NCBI RefSeq assembly: GCF_026151205.1 | Contig: NC_087081.1 | Coordinates: 11,845,113-11,905,112 of the forward strand | Source: Bolinopsis microptera | Taxonomy: Eukaryota; Ctenophora; Tentaculata; Lobata; Bolinopsidae | Direction of reading: 5' to 3' | DNA length: 60,000 bases | Part shown: positions 44,901-56,409 of the stretch, one piece after another | Position numbering within the stretch: the stretch's first letter is position 1 | Layout: every line of letters starts with the position of its first letter | Translations under genes and position numbers: made by a program | Notes under the pieces: generated by a model | The model's database searches: none | The model's input: the letters and a program-made list of their open reading frames with translations, nothing else | Told to the model about the DNA's origin: nothing

Positions 44901-47900
44901 CGTTCTTAAAATAAGGTCGAAATGCAATTTCAAGTCGATTCCAAAAATTTCATGCAAAAATTTTGAAAACTGATTGAGTTGTTACAATTTTAATGAGATC
45001 AATTCCGCGAATATTGCGAACCGAGATATGGGCAATTTAGTTCAATTTTTGTGGTTTTTTCGCCTTAGTATCCTCATTTAAACAGATATAAAGCTATAAC
45101 TTACAGAGAATACGTAGTTTAGGCTTACCTTTCATATAAAGTAAGTTTCATTCAAAAATATTGATATTTGACCAATTTATGGGACGAAATCTACCAAATT
45201 TGGTGCGTATGCCCAAATATGGGCATATGGTTTTTGGCTCATAACTCAGTCATTTTTTGTCCAATCTTGATAAAACTTCATATACGAGTTTAGGAGACCA
45301 CTAGCTACAAGTAGAGCACCATAAACATGGTTTTGGGCATGTTCAGGGCATTTGGCTAAATTGGGCCTAATTTGGACCAAATATGGGCGTGGCTGCCCTG
45401 CGCGCACCGTTTGGCGGTTGGGGTCCGGGACCCCCTCAAAAGTTCGGTCACTGGTCTTAGTTTGTTGGTCAACTGCTATCTCGAAATCAAGTTTCACAAA
45501 AAAATACCCATTGGCCCCCCCCCCCCCCTTAATAACACCAGAATGTGTGTGTGTGTGTGTGTCTGTCTGTCTGTCTGTCCGTGTGTAATTTCCGGTCGGT
45601 TATACAAAAAAAAACGGTAAGAGTTACGGGACTGATTTTTTCGGTATAGTGTCGACAAAACTCTGATGAAGCCCATAGGAAATTTTTTTTTAAATCGGCC
45701 GATGGTAAGTGGTTTAATTGATGGTTTTGTACCACAAATGTTACATAAAATTGCGTGAGCAGAACGGCAAGAGTTACGGGACTTGCTCTCTCTCTCTCAT
45801 TACTGTGTAATATGTTATAGCTGCATTTAAGTAGCGTCATAATTGGATTAGCCTGGAAGATTTGCTGTAATGTTATACCTTAAGCTTATTAGGGGAGGGG
45901 GGACTGTTAGTGTTTGGGGTCTGTTTGGACTGCAGAGAGAGAGAGAGAGAGAGAGAGTTCATACGACAATGTTATGCGTGTTTTCAAATATAATATGTGG
46001 GTGTGGTGCGGAGTTAACAAGGGTTAATTTCTATAACGATTTAAATAAAAATAGAAAGCGGTTCAAGACGGGAGTGATGAGGTGTAATAATCGGTGTTCA
46101 GACCTTATGATCATGGAGTGTGGTGCCTCATGGCTAATAATGACTTAATTATCCACAAGAAATAACTGATTATGAGATTATTGTTTAAGAAACTATTGGG
46201 TCACCTAATGCGGGTTTTGACTCTGCGGGTAATTACTCCTACCCTTTTTAACTGCGGCAGTGAAATCCCGGCCGTAGGCCGGGTTACACTAGTAATATCA
46301 TAATTCCATCACCACCATGTCTAGATTCGGTAATTTCTTGACCATACCTCTGTATGACTAACCAAATAAACTGTTTCAGTATTTCTTAGCGGCGGTATTA
46401 GAAGGGTGCCTTACACCTGACGAGAACCCTAACGATGAGTTATCTCTGTTAACCGAACAATTGGAGATAGCCCTCACATACTCTTCAATCGCCGTACAAA
46501 CAGTAAGTTATTTATATCATCATTTTAAAAACTTTCGTAAACATTCATCAAATTATTTATAGCTGTTATGTGTTCGGTGTTTTGCTGAAGTACGTGTTTT
46601 GTAGTATGTTATGTGAATTAAAGAATTTATAAGTTATAAATATAACATAACACAGAGCACAGTGTAATACTCTTTGTAGGTTTCATATTATCTGACAACT
46701 TGGCTAACATTCCCAGGAAAACAATTTATCAGAAATATTTTCATATCAGTGTACACATTGTAAATAAAAACGTCCATAATATATAACAGCATTAACCCCA
46801 AGTCTTTACGTCATATGGTATTGGTTTTCGTAAAGATAAAAAGGTTCCCTCTCGTTCAAATGCGAATACAATTCTTCAGAATACTGTCCAATTCATACCC
46901 TGCATATTATTGTTTCTGGGTTTATTAGCGGCATAATTGTTTACTAGAGCTTATCTTTACAACGGGTCTCATGCCCGGACGCCTTATACCCAGCCAGTCA
47001 TTAAATCGGTGTCCAATTCTCACAAGGTTTTCAAAGTGGTTTCCAAATTACCTTATCTTGGCTTTATTCAAGATCAAACTGGAAGAATCTTGTCTTATTC
47101 CATGAAATTAAGAAACCACTGGTTGAAAAAGCACGTACTTCTGAGAAAACGAATTTTGCTAGATTTTATTGCATGGTTAAGTCTGGTTGCACAAGCTGGA
47201 TATTTCGAAATTTTCTACTGAATCCGCAAACTTGCATATCTAACATGTGTATTGGCCGCCGCAATACACCGAAATAAGATCGGGTTGCGAGAAGCCCATC
47301 GTTGCTGAAACCTGTTATTAAGTTTAAAACCTGGCTTTTGTCCACATGTTATGTCGTCTGATGGGGTGTTAGAAAGAAGCTGATTTAAAAAACTTACCTG
47401 TCAGCTTGACAGTCATCTGACAAATCTGCTGAGGGCGTCGCCTTTTGTCTTTTTGTCGGAGCTGCAAATCTGCAGTCTGTACCGATTATTCCATTTTGGA
47501 ATGCGATCAGAAGTTCAATTTCCCTAGGACTCTCACAAATCTGATTTTCTTATCGTAATTAGATTTTCTTGCTCGTTGCTATGTTTATTCACATCTTGGA
47601 ATTCCAAATTAATGTCGTAAATGGAACGCGCGAACGAAATAGTCTGATTGAACATCTGAGGTTGTTAACCAAGGTTGCGCGGCTCAATGGTTTGAATCTG
47701 TACCTCCAAATCTATTTATAGACTGATCGAGGAAGTCGAAGGTTCTCGAGCCGATACACTCCCATGTAAACAAGTCAACAAGAGTCCCGCTAATTAGATT
47801 ACACACTTCCTTAAGAATTGTGGCTGGTGGCTATACTAGTGTACCACTAGGATCACTGGTGCAGTACAATCTGATCAGACAAATTGCATCTCAACTGTTA

Positions 47901-48676
47901 AGTTAATTTCCCTAGACTGAGAACAATGGCACTCTTCCAATCACGAGTGCCCATCCCTCATCCCTGTTAAATATATTGCCTCAACATGCTACCTAAGCCC
48001 GTCCAACAAATTCATTAAAACCATTTTTATCAGATGACAGATCCCTAAATGTGACCGACTTAGCCACCAACTTAGAATCCCCTTTACTGTAGACTGTAGC
48101 CACTTATCAGCGTTCCACATATCGATAAAACCAAGAAACTCGTATACAATATGGCACTCAGTATACACAACACAGTATTCAGCAATATTAACACTCTTCT
48201 ATTTTCAGTCGTCGATCATAGCGTTATCTCTGATAACAGTCAGACTCTCTGACTGCCCAGTTTGGTCAGAGAAACTCCTCCCTCTCTTCATGGACAAGAG
48301 CAAATCCTCCCACGAGGATTTCTACAACTGTGAAGAGTTAGTGGAGGAGATGTTATACAGTATGAACAGCTTCGACATGGAGAGCAACCTCAACGCTTGT
48401 AAGTTCAAATCTAAGCTCTGTAATTGTCAAACGATCATCGCAAAATATCACAATTTACCCCCCACTCGACCACTCGACCAGACTAACCAAGACTTAATTT
48501 CAGTACCAGTGATGTACCGGAGGGACCACTCAGTGACCTTCGCTCCCATGTCCCTCTCCCAATCAGACCTATCCGCCTCAGATAACGACACTTGCACACC
48601 TCCCTCTAAGAAACCAACCTACGCGTCCGTCCTGACTCGCAGCCTCAACGACTCCATGATGTCCATGTCTATGTGA
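35943..48676 (+). CDS. Cyclin G/cyclin I family protein (8 coding exons)
   Basis: Predicted 340 residues. Exons: 35943-36068, 36797-36928, 38128-38202, 39726-39770, 41379-41537, 46380-46502, 48209-48398, 48504-48676; the sum is 1023 nt. The first cyclin box runs from GEVSFLERDHAVRGIL through FPETYAMAVNFMDRFLARLK, VRPVHLHCVSITCVYIAVK and LRMERKVLDKLEWDLNPVTP. The second region (LSLLTEQLEIALTY ... SIIALSLITVRL) follows. Segment for segment this resembles human cyclin I and cyclin G2, and the length is close to theirs (377 and 344). These are atypical cyclins linked to cell-cycle arrest and stress rather than S or M entry. The start is the first in-frame Met after an upstream stop; Met at 35952 is an alternative. 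The exon 4 donor (gtttaa) is weak. The last intron is only 105 bp and stays open if retained. Confidence 0.82.
38709..38746 (+). repeat. Two tandem copies of an 18-bp unit in cyclin intron 3
   Basis: Unit taataagttaattgatag, repeated twice. Non-coding. Confidence 0.75.
39872..39955 (+). repeat. Dispersed repeat, copy B, in cyclin intron 4
   Basis: Matches 2695-2782 in the same orientation (tagaacccgtccccaatctc, aggaaaatgatcc, ttctgagtgta, ggtggtacctg). It starts about 100 bases after exon 4. Confidence 0.6.
42791..42838 (+). repeat. Three tandem copies of an 18-bp unit
   Basis: Unit taaagtgagtaatctctg, the last copy partial. Non-coding. Confidence 0.8.
43048..43078. repeat. Perfect short palindrome
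   Basis: ACGAAACATTGTTGT and ACAACAATGTTTCGT flank a single C, so 15-bp arms are perfectly complementary. It may be a MITE core or a hairpin in the cyclin pre-mRNA. No function can be assigned. Confidence 0.85.
44164..45532. mobile_element. 1.37-kb near-perfect palindromic foldback element
   Basis: Bounded by TTAA on both sides, then a G-run (C-run at the right). The two arms of about 670 bp are near-identical inverted copies meeting at a short centre near 44850 (gaatttctgtaatataattttgg). Examples of paired blocks are gagggggtcccggacccc, ttggacaaaaaatgactgag and ttaggcctcaaaaaaaattt. No transposase is encoded: the 83-90 codon open frames in the arms are mirror images of each other. TTAA flanks suggest a piggyBac-like target choice, but the G-run ends are not the usual piggyBac ends. 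A shortened relative is at 29792-30252. Confidence 0.88.
45546..45584 (+). repeat. GT/CTGT microsatellite
   Basis: A (GT)n run is followed by several TCTG units. It directly abuts the right end of the palindrome. Confidence 0.9.
45935..45957 (+). repeat. (GA)n microsatellite
   Basis: About eleven GA units after ctgca. Confidence 0.9.
46268..46296 (+). mobile_element. Possible Helitron-type 3' terminus
   Basis: A perfect hairpin CCCGGCC-GTA-GGCCGGG is followed eight or so bases later by CTAG and then T. Helitron 3' ends have a short GC-rich hairpin, a CTRR end and insertion before T. No 5' TC end could be fixed and no Rep/helicase is encoded, so at best it is a non-autonomous copy. Two copies of a gtaagagttacgggact-like block (about 45617 and 45762) may belong to it. 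Confidence 0.35.
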
Positions 48677-48693
48677 GGGTTGGGTATGAGATG

Positions 48694-48956
48694 ATATGTA
48701 CTGGTGGCATGATGTACTGGTGGTATGATGTACTGGTGGTATGATGTAGTATGTACTGGTGGTATGTACTGGTGGTATGTACTGGTGGTATGTACTGGTG
48801 GTATGTACTGGTGGTATGTACTGGTGGTATGTACTGCTGGTATGTACTGCTGGTATGTACTGCTGGTATGTACTGCTGGTATGTACTGCTGGTATGTACT
48901 GCTGGTATGTACTGCTGGTATGTACTGCTGGTATGTACTGCTGGTATGTGCTGCTG
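48694..48956 (+). repeat. 13-bp minisatellite just after the cyclin stop codon
   Basis: The unit is TGTACTGGTGGTA, about 16 regular copies after a few irregular ones. The first half of the array has the GGT variant and the second half the GCT variant (TGTACTGCTGGTA), so it grew by two expansions. It starts about 18 bases after the stop and would lie in the 3' UTR. The unit has no stop in any forward frame, which produces long false open frames. Confidence 0.92.
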
Positions 48957-49722
48957 GGTCAGGTTTAGACTAGGGGAGGAAAGGTGTGCTTCTTGGTGGG
49001 AGGCTCCGTGTTATAATTGTTTTCGTGTTTTTGATTTCTTTACGATGCGTTCAGCGTGAATCGTTTGAAAGAGTTACAGTTTGTTTCCCAATTTCATCTA
49101 TTAATTTCAAAGCATGTCAGAAATGCACAAGATATTTCTCGACAGAAAATGTTGTAAATAGTTGCATGCCAAAAATTGTAAATCGAGCTTTGCGTTTCTG
49201 ATCTGCAATTTCTATTATAGTATACTTTGTTTAAATTTTGATTTTTGCAGCTTAGAAATATTAGTGACACACCCTGGTGTTATTTTAGATTTGGTGCCCA
49301 TTAATTAAGCAATTTAATTAATTAAGCAATTTGATTAATTAAGCAATTTGATTAATTAAGCAATGGATACTTTTCGCAGTAAGTCATTCTTTGCCCAGGT
49401 CGCCCGACGTAAAGTTTGTCAAATTTCGAGCATAATGATAGAATATTCCCTATTCTAAATAAAAAATGTATAAAAGTATAAAACTTAACTTTTCGTTGGG
49501 CTGATCTTATTCTATCGATGATAATAATATCTTGAAAACTTCAAAAAGATTTTAAACATAATATATTTTGGATGATGATCATGCTAGGTACCTTATACTA
49601 AGCCAAACCAAACAAATCCTGCCATATTATCCGAAATGCACGATCATCATCATTATTTTTGACCTCGACAGCCGATTATATTCGAGCGGCTGCAGTTGTC
49701 ATCAACCTTGTAGTATGATTAC
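48957..49722. other. AT-rich flank of the cyclin gene
   Basis: Contains a 17-bp tandem repeat (unit caatttgattaattaag, about four copies, 49305-49365). No gene seen. Confidence 0.5.
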
Positions 49723-49893
49723 ATAAGGGGTCGTTCACATATTACGTAATAACTTTTTGACCAATTTCGAACCCCCCCCCCCTCCGTAATGAGTTTTACG
49801 CATAGCTATGTGTTAAAATTACACTAGCGTAATCATTTAAAACCCCCCCCCCCCCCCCTCGGCTGATTACGTAATATGTGAACGACCCATAAG
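49723..49893. mobile_element. MITE with 5-bp target duplication and C-runs
   Basis: TIRs GGGTCGTTCACATATTACGT and its reverse complement (49728 and 49888 outer ends) are flanked by the direct repeat ATAAG (49723-49727, 49889-49893). Two C-runs of 13-16 bases lie inside. No coding capacity. Confidence 0.8.
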
Positions 49894-52800
49894 CTCTGTG
49901 CAAGTATTTTTGGCCCAATATCCGGGCTCTTATAATATTCAATTTTAAGTATAAATATGGGACGATAACAACTTTTGAGACCATGAATCCTGGTTTTCAT
50001 GGTAATTGTGGTAAGATATAACTCAGCCTTGGTCACAGTGATGACCGGCTGAAAGTTCTGGATGCTTCCAGTTTTATCCGAAAAAATGTATAAATATGTA
50101 TGTAGAATACTTGTGGGAGACTCTCTCAAACATTTGGTAGATGGTAGAATTCTCAATCCGTGTTACCGTCCCAGATTTAATAATAATACATTGTTGATAT
50201 TAAAAACAAAAAAATTATAAACTTTTTAAATGTTATTATAAAGCCAAAAAAAGTTTAAAATTGACAAAAATCGGATTTGATATAAGTTTGAGTCATGGAA
50301 TTTTTCGGTATGTTAGGAGTGGGTTAACTTTTAGTTAATTAACTAATTGATTGGTCTGCTTCGTTTACTGCTCAGGCTCGCTGGTAAATTGTGATTATAT
50401 TTTTGTACCTAAAAATTGTCAGTTAGAGAAATGTGTATTGGTTTGAGGATGATGTAAAGGGTTATCATTAATTGTAGTATAGATGTGCATTATCATTTTG
50501 GAGCAAATTATTTTGCGTAATGCCCCAAATATTAAGTCTTTAGTAGGTATGATGATGTTTTTGATCTGTTCAGTTTATTACTCTAATTAAATAATAACCA
50601 TATATTTCTAATCAGATTCTCGAGAGTAATAATAATAATTGTCACCCCTTACTGATTAGTGATTATGTTGGAATTCTGCTTTATTTTGATTAATTAATTT
50701 CTCCATGAATTTTCTTGGTTCCCGTTTGAATTTCGATTGATAGTAGTGTTTAAGTTGATGTTGAAGTTGATACTGATGTTGAAGTTGATACTGGACGGAG
50801 AGTGGCTGATTTTCTATCCCATGTCACCACTCCACCGCATTTATGTGTGAATTATTTTTGTCAGCTGAATTGGGCTTACATTTACTAGGACAGATTTGAG
50901 CCCCAGTATTCCTGTAGTTCTGATTACCAGTCTTATTAATTAATTAATTAGTAATTGATAACAAAGAAAACTTAGCTCGTTCTCGTTACCCAATACGAGT
51001 TTATTCGGTTATCTTTCAAGACTTAAGTGCATTCAGGTACAGACTACTGTGGTGAATATTCTATCCTAGTTCTTGTGAAAGCTCAACATTTTCTTCACAC
51101 AAAGTGCGAGGCTTTTTAAATATGTAAATAAACAATGATATTATATACTGATTTGAAATGTGGCAATGTGTCAGCCAACTCTAAAACTTCCCTCTTTTTA
51201 TCTGTATGATGAGGATTGTTTTGAATTTGTGGAGGGGAGTTGACTTGAGCTTGATGCATTGCTAAATATTTCCCATGAATATTATTTGTATCATATAAAG
51301 ATGTGTAAAAACTATAAAAATTATATATTTGTTGCAAATGTATAAATTAAAATTTTCCAAAACTGTCGTTTGATTTGTCATGTTATATCAAGTACCAGTA
51401 AACTGGTGATTTTCAATTTGGCAAACCTTGTCTGGGAGTTTCACTTACATAGTTACATTATATAACTATTATAAACATTATTATATAACTAACTAATATT
51501 GCTTCATAAGTTGTATATAAATGTGACTTTTGCGGTTATTTTAAGCTAAAATTCAAGTTTCTGGGAGCCAGTTTCTACGACCTTCCTAGCTCAAGTTACC
51601 AAAATCCAGTATAATTTCACCTATGGAGTATGGTTCTCCCTGATTTCGTTGTTTAGGTTACCCCAGCCAATATTGGTGTATATCAGGCCAGGTGTAAAGT
51701 ATTCTTGTTTAGTAATAATTATATAAAATACTCTTGTAATAATATAATAAATACTCTTGTTGCTAATTCACGGCTTACGAATTGTAATAAAGCTTATTAA
51801 ATGGGAAAAGCGAGCGACCGATTTCATTCTCGGTATCAATTTGCATTTGCGGACGGTTCCTCAAATTAATATCATTTTCTTTTGTTTGGAAAAGAGAGAC
51901 ACTGGCAGCGGTTCACTCTACCCATGATTATGGGTTTTGGTCAAATATCATCTCTTTTTGATTATAATGTCAGGATAATTTACACAGTCGAAACTTCATT
52001 AATAAGGAGATAATTTCAACGATTTCGAAATTCTGCCTTTGAAAACGTTTCCTTGTGTTTAGGTAGGTATATCTGTCGATAACCGACTGAATATGGCACT
52101 TTTTACTCATTCAAGTTGGCATTAAATTCATATATAATGCCATTTAAATATCGTGAAAAGCAGAATATATTCGAAATCACGAATAAGCAAAATTCTCACC
52201 TTTCGCACGTGCAAACTTTGAGCGGACGTTACGTGCGTATACAATATTGAATCAACGTAAATTTTTGCATGGTGGTATTTAATATACAGTTTGATAAGCA
52301 TGCAAAGTTTCAGAAGATTTCAAAAAGTACTTGGATCACAACGGGACTCCAAAGTTGATAAAAATCGTGAAAATCAAAAGTTTTAGTGATTTTAGCTATT
52401 TTAAATCAATTTGGGCGAGTCCCCACGTGTGCAACTTTTCGATTTTTAACTTTAAAACTAGCCTTTAACACAATTTACACCTTTAAAAAGCAAAATTGAG
52501 CTCCACAACCCAAGGGATGGCCCAACACCAGAGAATACTACTTCACAACTTTTGTGTTTTTATAAAATTATTCTTCAAAAAAGCACTAACTTCAATAGCA
52601 AATATCTTTATGAAGGAGCAAGCTAGAAAAACTTTCCGGTAGATTTTGAGAATGCTTGAATAATTATCTAAGCTATAAATGCCCTCAGATTTTGAATAAA
52701 ATTACTCCTCAATGGTGTAAAATTGATTTGAAAAGTTGTTACTTTGTCAAAATCAAGTTTTAAAAACACTTAATTTGATGACGTCATCAAGTGATGATGA

Positions 52801-54357
52801 TGACGTTGAATTATTTTTTAATACAATGAAAACTGAAGTACAAACAATTATCTTCAAGACCTGCGGTTCAAAATGACTGTATCTTTTATACTTTTGAATC
52901 TACTGACACTTGAATTTAGGTTATAGCTACAATTGACTGCCAATTGACTGCCAAAGCGTCTAGCTATAGATAGATATACTTCACGACAATCTGTTGTAAA
53001 ACAGGGTTTCCAGAAAACCCACTTGCCGATACTGCTGAAACATGAAATTTTGTTTACAGTCGATTTGGACAAGGTCTAGACGCCCTGCAAAGATCTCTAA
53101 CTCAATTTTAACATGGTTTTTAAGGCACCTGAATATGGCGATTTTGGGTTTTTTACCTAATTTCGTATAACATGCTGGCGCGTATTTTGCGCAAATTTCT
53201 TAAAATTAAAAACCTCCACATAACTATTTCTTATTCCTGTCATCTTTAACATTGAATTAGAATGTTTTGAACTTAAATATACCTGCTGAACTACTTTCGA
53301 TGAGTCTTAATGCCTGGAAAACAATAAAGGGGATATATTATATTTTTTATAGTATAGGGGGTAAATAGTGTTGTGAATATAATGGCAACGGTTATGCTTG
53401 CCAGCATTGTGATATTATATTAATGAAGGAAAACAATACCTGATTTTGGTTTTTGAGTTTGGTCATACTTATTTTGATTGTGTTTCATTAATATTTCTCT
53501 TTTTTCAGATAATAGCAATAATTTAAGTATTGACTGTATCTCTTATTGTGATATTCGAAATATGTAATCCTCAAATTACTGTAATAAGTTTAAACCCTCT
53601 TATTAAAATGTGTTGTACGGCTTCGCATGCACCCCTCCGCCGGGCCGGCTAATATCATTGCTATGTGACATAGCAAAGACACAACAACTAGTTCATAGTT
53701 ACCATACCAATACCTTACACCATTGTTATTCGATGAACTTCACACTTCACATGTCGTGAGCTCAACTAACCACCTCATTAACCGATTCTCGGTACCCAGC
53801 TGCTTGCTACCGAGTCAGCTCTGTTACTTCTCATCAATTGTTCCCAATCAGCACATGAAATTAGTTGTTGCTTATTTATATTACAGCTACACTACTCATG
53901 TTCAGATATTGAGTAGGTTATCCGAGCTCGGCAGACAGTGAGACAGCATCACACGATCTTCGATTTGAGACCAAGACCAAGCCAATAGTATACAAAATGA
54001 GGGAGATATTGGACACTTTGTGAAAATGCTTTACGAAGCTGCCACGCCCTACACAAATGAACTACTACTAAATGTCCGATCTAGTAAACTCCAGACTCCA
54101 GAGTGCCCACAGCCCAGGTTATACTCTTTAATTTTATAGCCCCTGTAAGTGATATATTAAAGTCATTATTGTAACGGTATATTTAATTAATTTTAATTAG
54201 AACGGTATTTATGACGTTCTCAAAGATTTCTTGAGTAATAAACTCTGATCACTTGATTACCTTTTTTTCGTTCAGTATTACACTAATTGCATACGTTGCT
54301 CTTTTCTTACTCTCTTATCTTAGTGCTTATCTCTGTTGATTGTAACGTGCAGCTACA
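49894..54357. other. Intergenic DNA, no gene recognised
   Basis: 4.4 kb of AT-rich sequence with no splice-bounded exon or recognisable protein. Short repeats only (for example gttgatactgatgttgaa near 50755-50790 and gatgatgatgacgt near 52790). The last few hundred bases may already be LINE 5' sequence. Confidence 0.45.
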
Positions 54358-55383
54358 GTGGTTTGTGTATCACCGTGTTACACGACCATGACCATCCCGC
54401 CCAGCGAGTATGGTGAAAAGGAGATCAACATGTTAAGGGGTGACTCAGTTGAACTTCTCAGCAAGGCTATGAACGAGATGGAGATCACAGCAATTGGGCA
54501 ACTATCCCCTTCGCGCGTGAAGAAGATGAACAAGGACACTGCGTGTGCCTTGTTGCACGAGGCATTAAGATATTTGGAGGAGTTCACTGGTGTCGTATCC
54601 ACGGACAACAAGATGGCCTCAAACTCAGTTAAACATCTTATGTTCGAGACACAGGAGACCATCATTAAGCTGCAGTCAGAACTACTAGCCTGCAAAAATG
54701 AACAGTTGGAATCGTTGCAGACGTCAGTTAAATCGTCAGTCGGAGAGTCTGTCAAGGCTGAATTCCAATCCTTCAGCTCGGTATTACAGGCGAATTGTCC
54801 AGAATCTCAGAAGCCTGTCAGTTCTGAAATGATCAAGAAAGCTGTGAAAACTGTGGTACAGGAGGAAGACCGAAACAAAAATCTGATGATTTTTGGTTTA
54901 TCGGAGCAGGACAATGAGGAGCTCAGCACCGTGGTCAGTGAAGTGTTCTCAGCAATCGGAGAAAAACCCAGAATCGAAGCTAGTAGAGTCGGAAAGCTCA
55001 AACCTGGCAAGGCTGTGTGACCAGTTAAAGTGACTGCGGCAAGTGCAACAATTGTTAATCAGATTCTCGCTAAATCGAGAAACCTGCGAGCAACGGAAAA
55101 GTTTGAAACTGTTTTTATCAGCCCAGGTCGATCTCCAGAACAGAGAGCCAAGCAAAGAGAACTCGTCAGGGACATGAAAAGACTGGTAACTGAGCAGCCT
55201 GATAAGCTACACTTTATTTGTCATACGTTGTATGACCCGCCGCGCACGAAGTGCGCGGCTCCCCCTGTATCGTCAGGACGATAGTGAAACGACCGTGGGG
55301 GTCGCAACGTGATACAACACTTTATCAGAAACGGTGCTATAAAGAGTACTGATATTGATAAGACTAATAAGACTGCAGAATGA
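54358..55383 (+). pseudogene. LINE ORF1-type protein, broken
   Basis: The open frame to 55020 ends with NLMIFGLSEQDNEELSTVV and IEASRVGKLKPGKAV. The same frame continues past an in-frame TGA (55018-55020) with PVKVTAASATIVNQILAKSR, FETVFISPGRSPEQRAKQR and an LHF segment. This is the conserved RNA-binding region of ORF1 proteins of invertebrate LINEs, preceded by a probable coiled coil (residues about 90-130). A 100-bp MITE interrupts it at 55218-55317, and the end of the frame (GAIKST, stop at 55381-55383) resumes after it. Met at 54388 is an alternative start. A reverse transcriptase is not seen downstream. Two independent disruptions make it inactive. Confidence 0.78.
55218..55317. mobile_element. 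hAT-like MITE, copy 3, inside LINE ORF1
   Basis: Begins ttgtcatacgttgtatgacc and ends gggggtcgcaacgtgatacaa, flanked by a perfect 8-bp direct repeat CACTTTAT (55210-55217 and 55318-55325). The interior contains the hairpin gccgcgcacgaagtgcgcggc-like core. Removing it with one target copy would keep the ORF1 frame, which confirms the boundaries. Confidence 0.88.
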
Positions 55384-56409
55384 GCTTGTGTGTTTTTAAT
55401 AATTGATTATTATTAGTGTATTCAAGTTTTTGTTGTGTGGAGGATGTTTTAACTCACTCTTGTGTGCCCAGTCTTGCACTGTCAGTATTTCTCGACACTT
55501 TGAGCACACAAAACTGTCAGTTTTCGCGACAATTGTCAGATTTCGTTTTCAGTTCTGTCAATTTCAAGCGCTACTAGCTCTACTACTAGTAGTCTACTTC
55601 AGCTCACATTAAAGGGAGTTTTCGTCGTGCGTGTAGCGCCCTTCAAGTTTAACTTGGACGGATAGGATTTATAAAACTTCTGATTATAATATTTATACTA
55701 TATTGTATTTTGTATTTATGTATTTTAGTAAATGGTCATTAGAACCACCGGCACCGTCCGGGCCCAAACAGGACACCCTGTAGCTGTTTAATGTAAGTTA
55801 AACTATAACAATGATATAATTATAACGGTTTACTTTGCGAGACCTCAGACCCCTGTACCATGTATCCAAAGATACTGACATGGTAATTGTAATAATATGC
55901 CCTATGAACGAATATAAATGAAACGAGCTGCATTGTTATAAACAATTTAGATGGGTTGTAAATTAACTTAATAAAGTTTTATTATACTGGATAACGAGAT
56001 TTTAAAATAGCTTCCTACACACGTGTAACTATAGTGTAAGAATTTAATCACGCCCGGCCGGCTGCGATACAAAAAACACAGTTATTAATATACCTATATA
56101 AAAAATAAATTCAAAATTGAAAAACTAAAAAATCCATTATAAATTTATTGATAGTAAAAAATATAAAACAGTGGAAAGCTTCATAGCATATATATTTGAA
56201 TTTTAGCACAATAACTAGCTGGTTTTATTCATCAATCCTCGTATTATAAACATCAACGTTCTCAAATCTCATGCTCGAATCGCTGTTGCTATTTAGGTGG
56301 CTACGTTATCTCTACACACAGTTTATTGTGCGTGAAGACACATCTCAAAGCAACTTCTAGTTAATGGATATCATGGTTGGTGACGTCACGGTCAGTCTTG
56401 AATGATTTT
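55384..56409. other. Region between the LINE remnant and the minus-strand gene
   Basis: AT-rich, no gene recognised. It should contain the 3' UTR of the minus-strand gene: minus-strand AATAAA occurs at 56229-56224 and 56149-56144. Confidence 0.5.

Larger units (their letters stand above)
41538..46379 (+). other. Large cyclin intron 5 (4.8 kb) filled with repeats
   Basis: No exon could be supported inside this intron. It holds a degenerate tctaga-type array near 42320-42480, an 18-bp tandem repeat, a perfect 31-nt palindrome, the 1.37-kb foldback, microsatellites and a possible Helitron end, all listed separately. Confidence 0.6.

Noticed and set aside
44067-45620. Several 80-90 codon open frames containing RTVWRLGSGTPSKVRS and similar
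   Set aside because: They are the mirror-image arms of the palindromic element and recur in the deletion derivative at 29789-30305; they are non-coding repeat DNA.
46937-47221. 94-codon open frame in cyclin intron 6
   Set aside because: No recognisable domain, no splice context and it lies inside an intron; a faint resemblance of KVVSKLPYLGF to retroelement proteins is too weak to call.
48725-49059. Open frames rich in Tyr/Trp/Val/Cys (repeating MYWWYVLVVCTGG)
   Set aside because: Translation of a 13-bp minisatellite that has no stops in the forward frames; no other support for coding.
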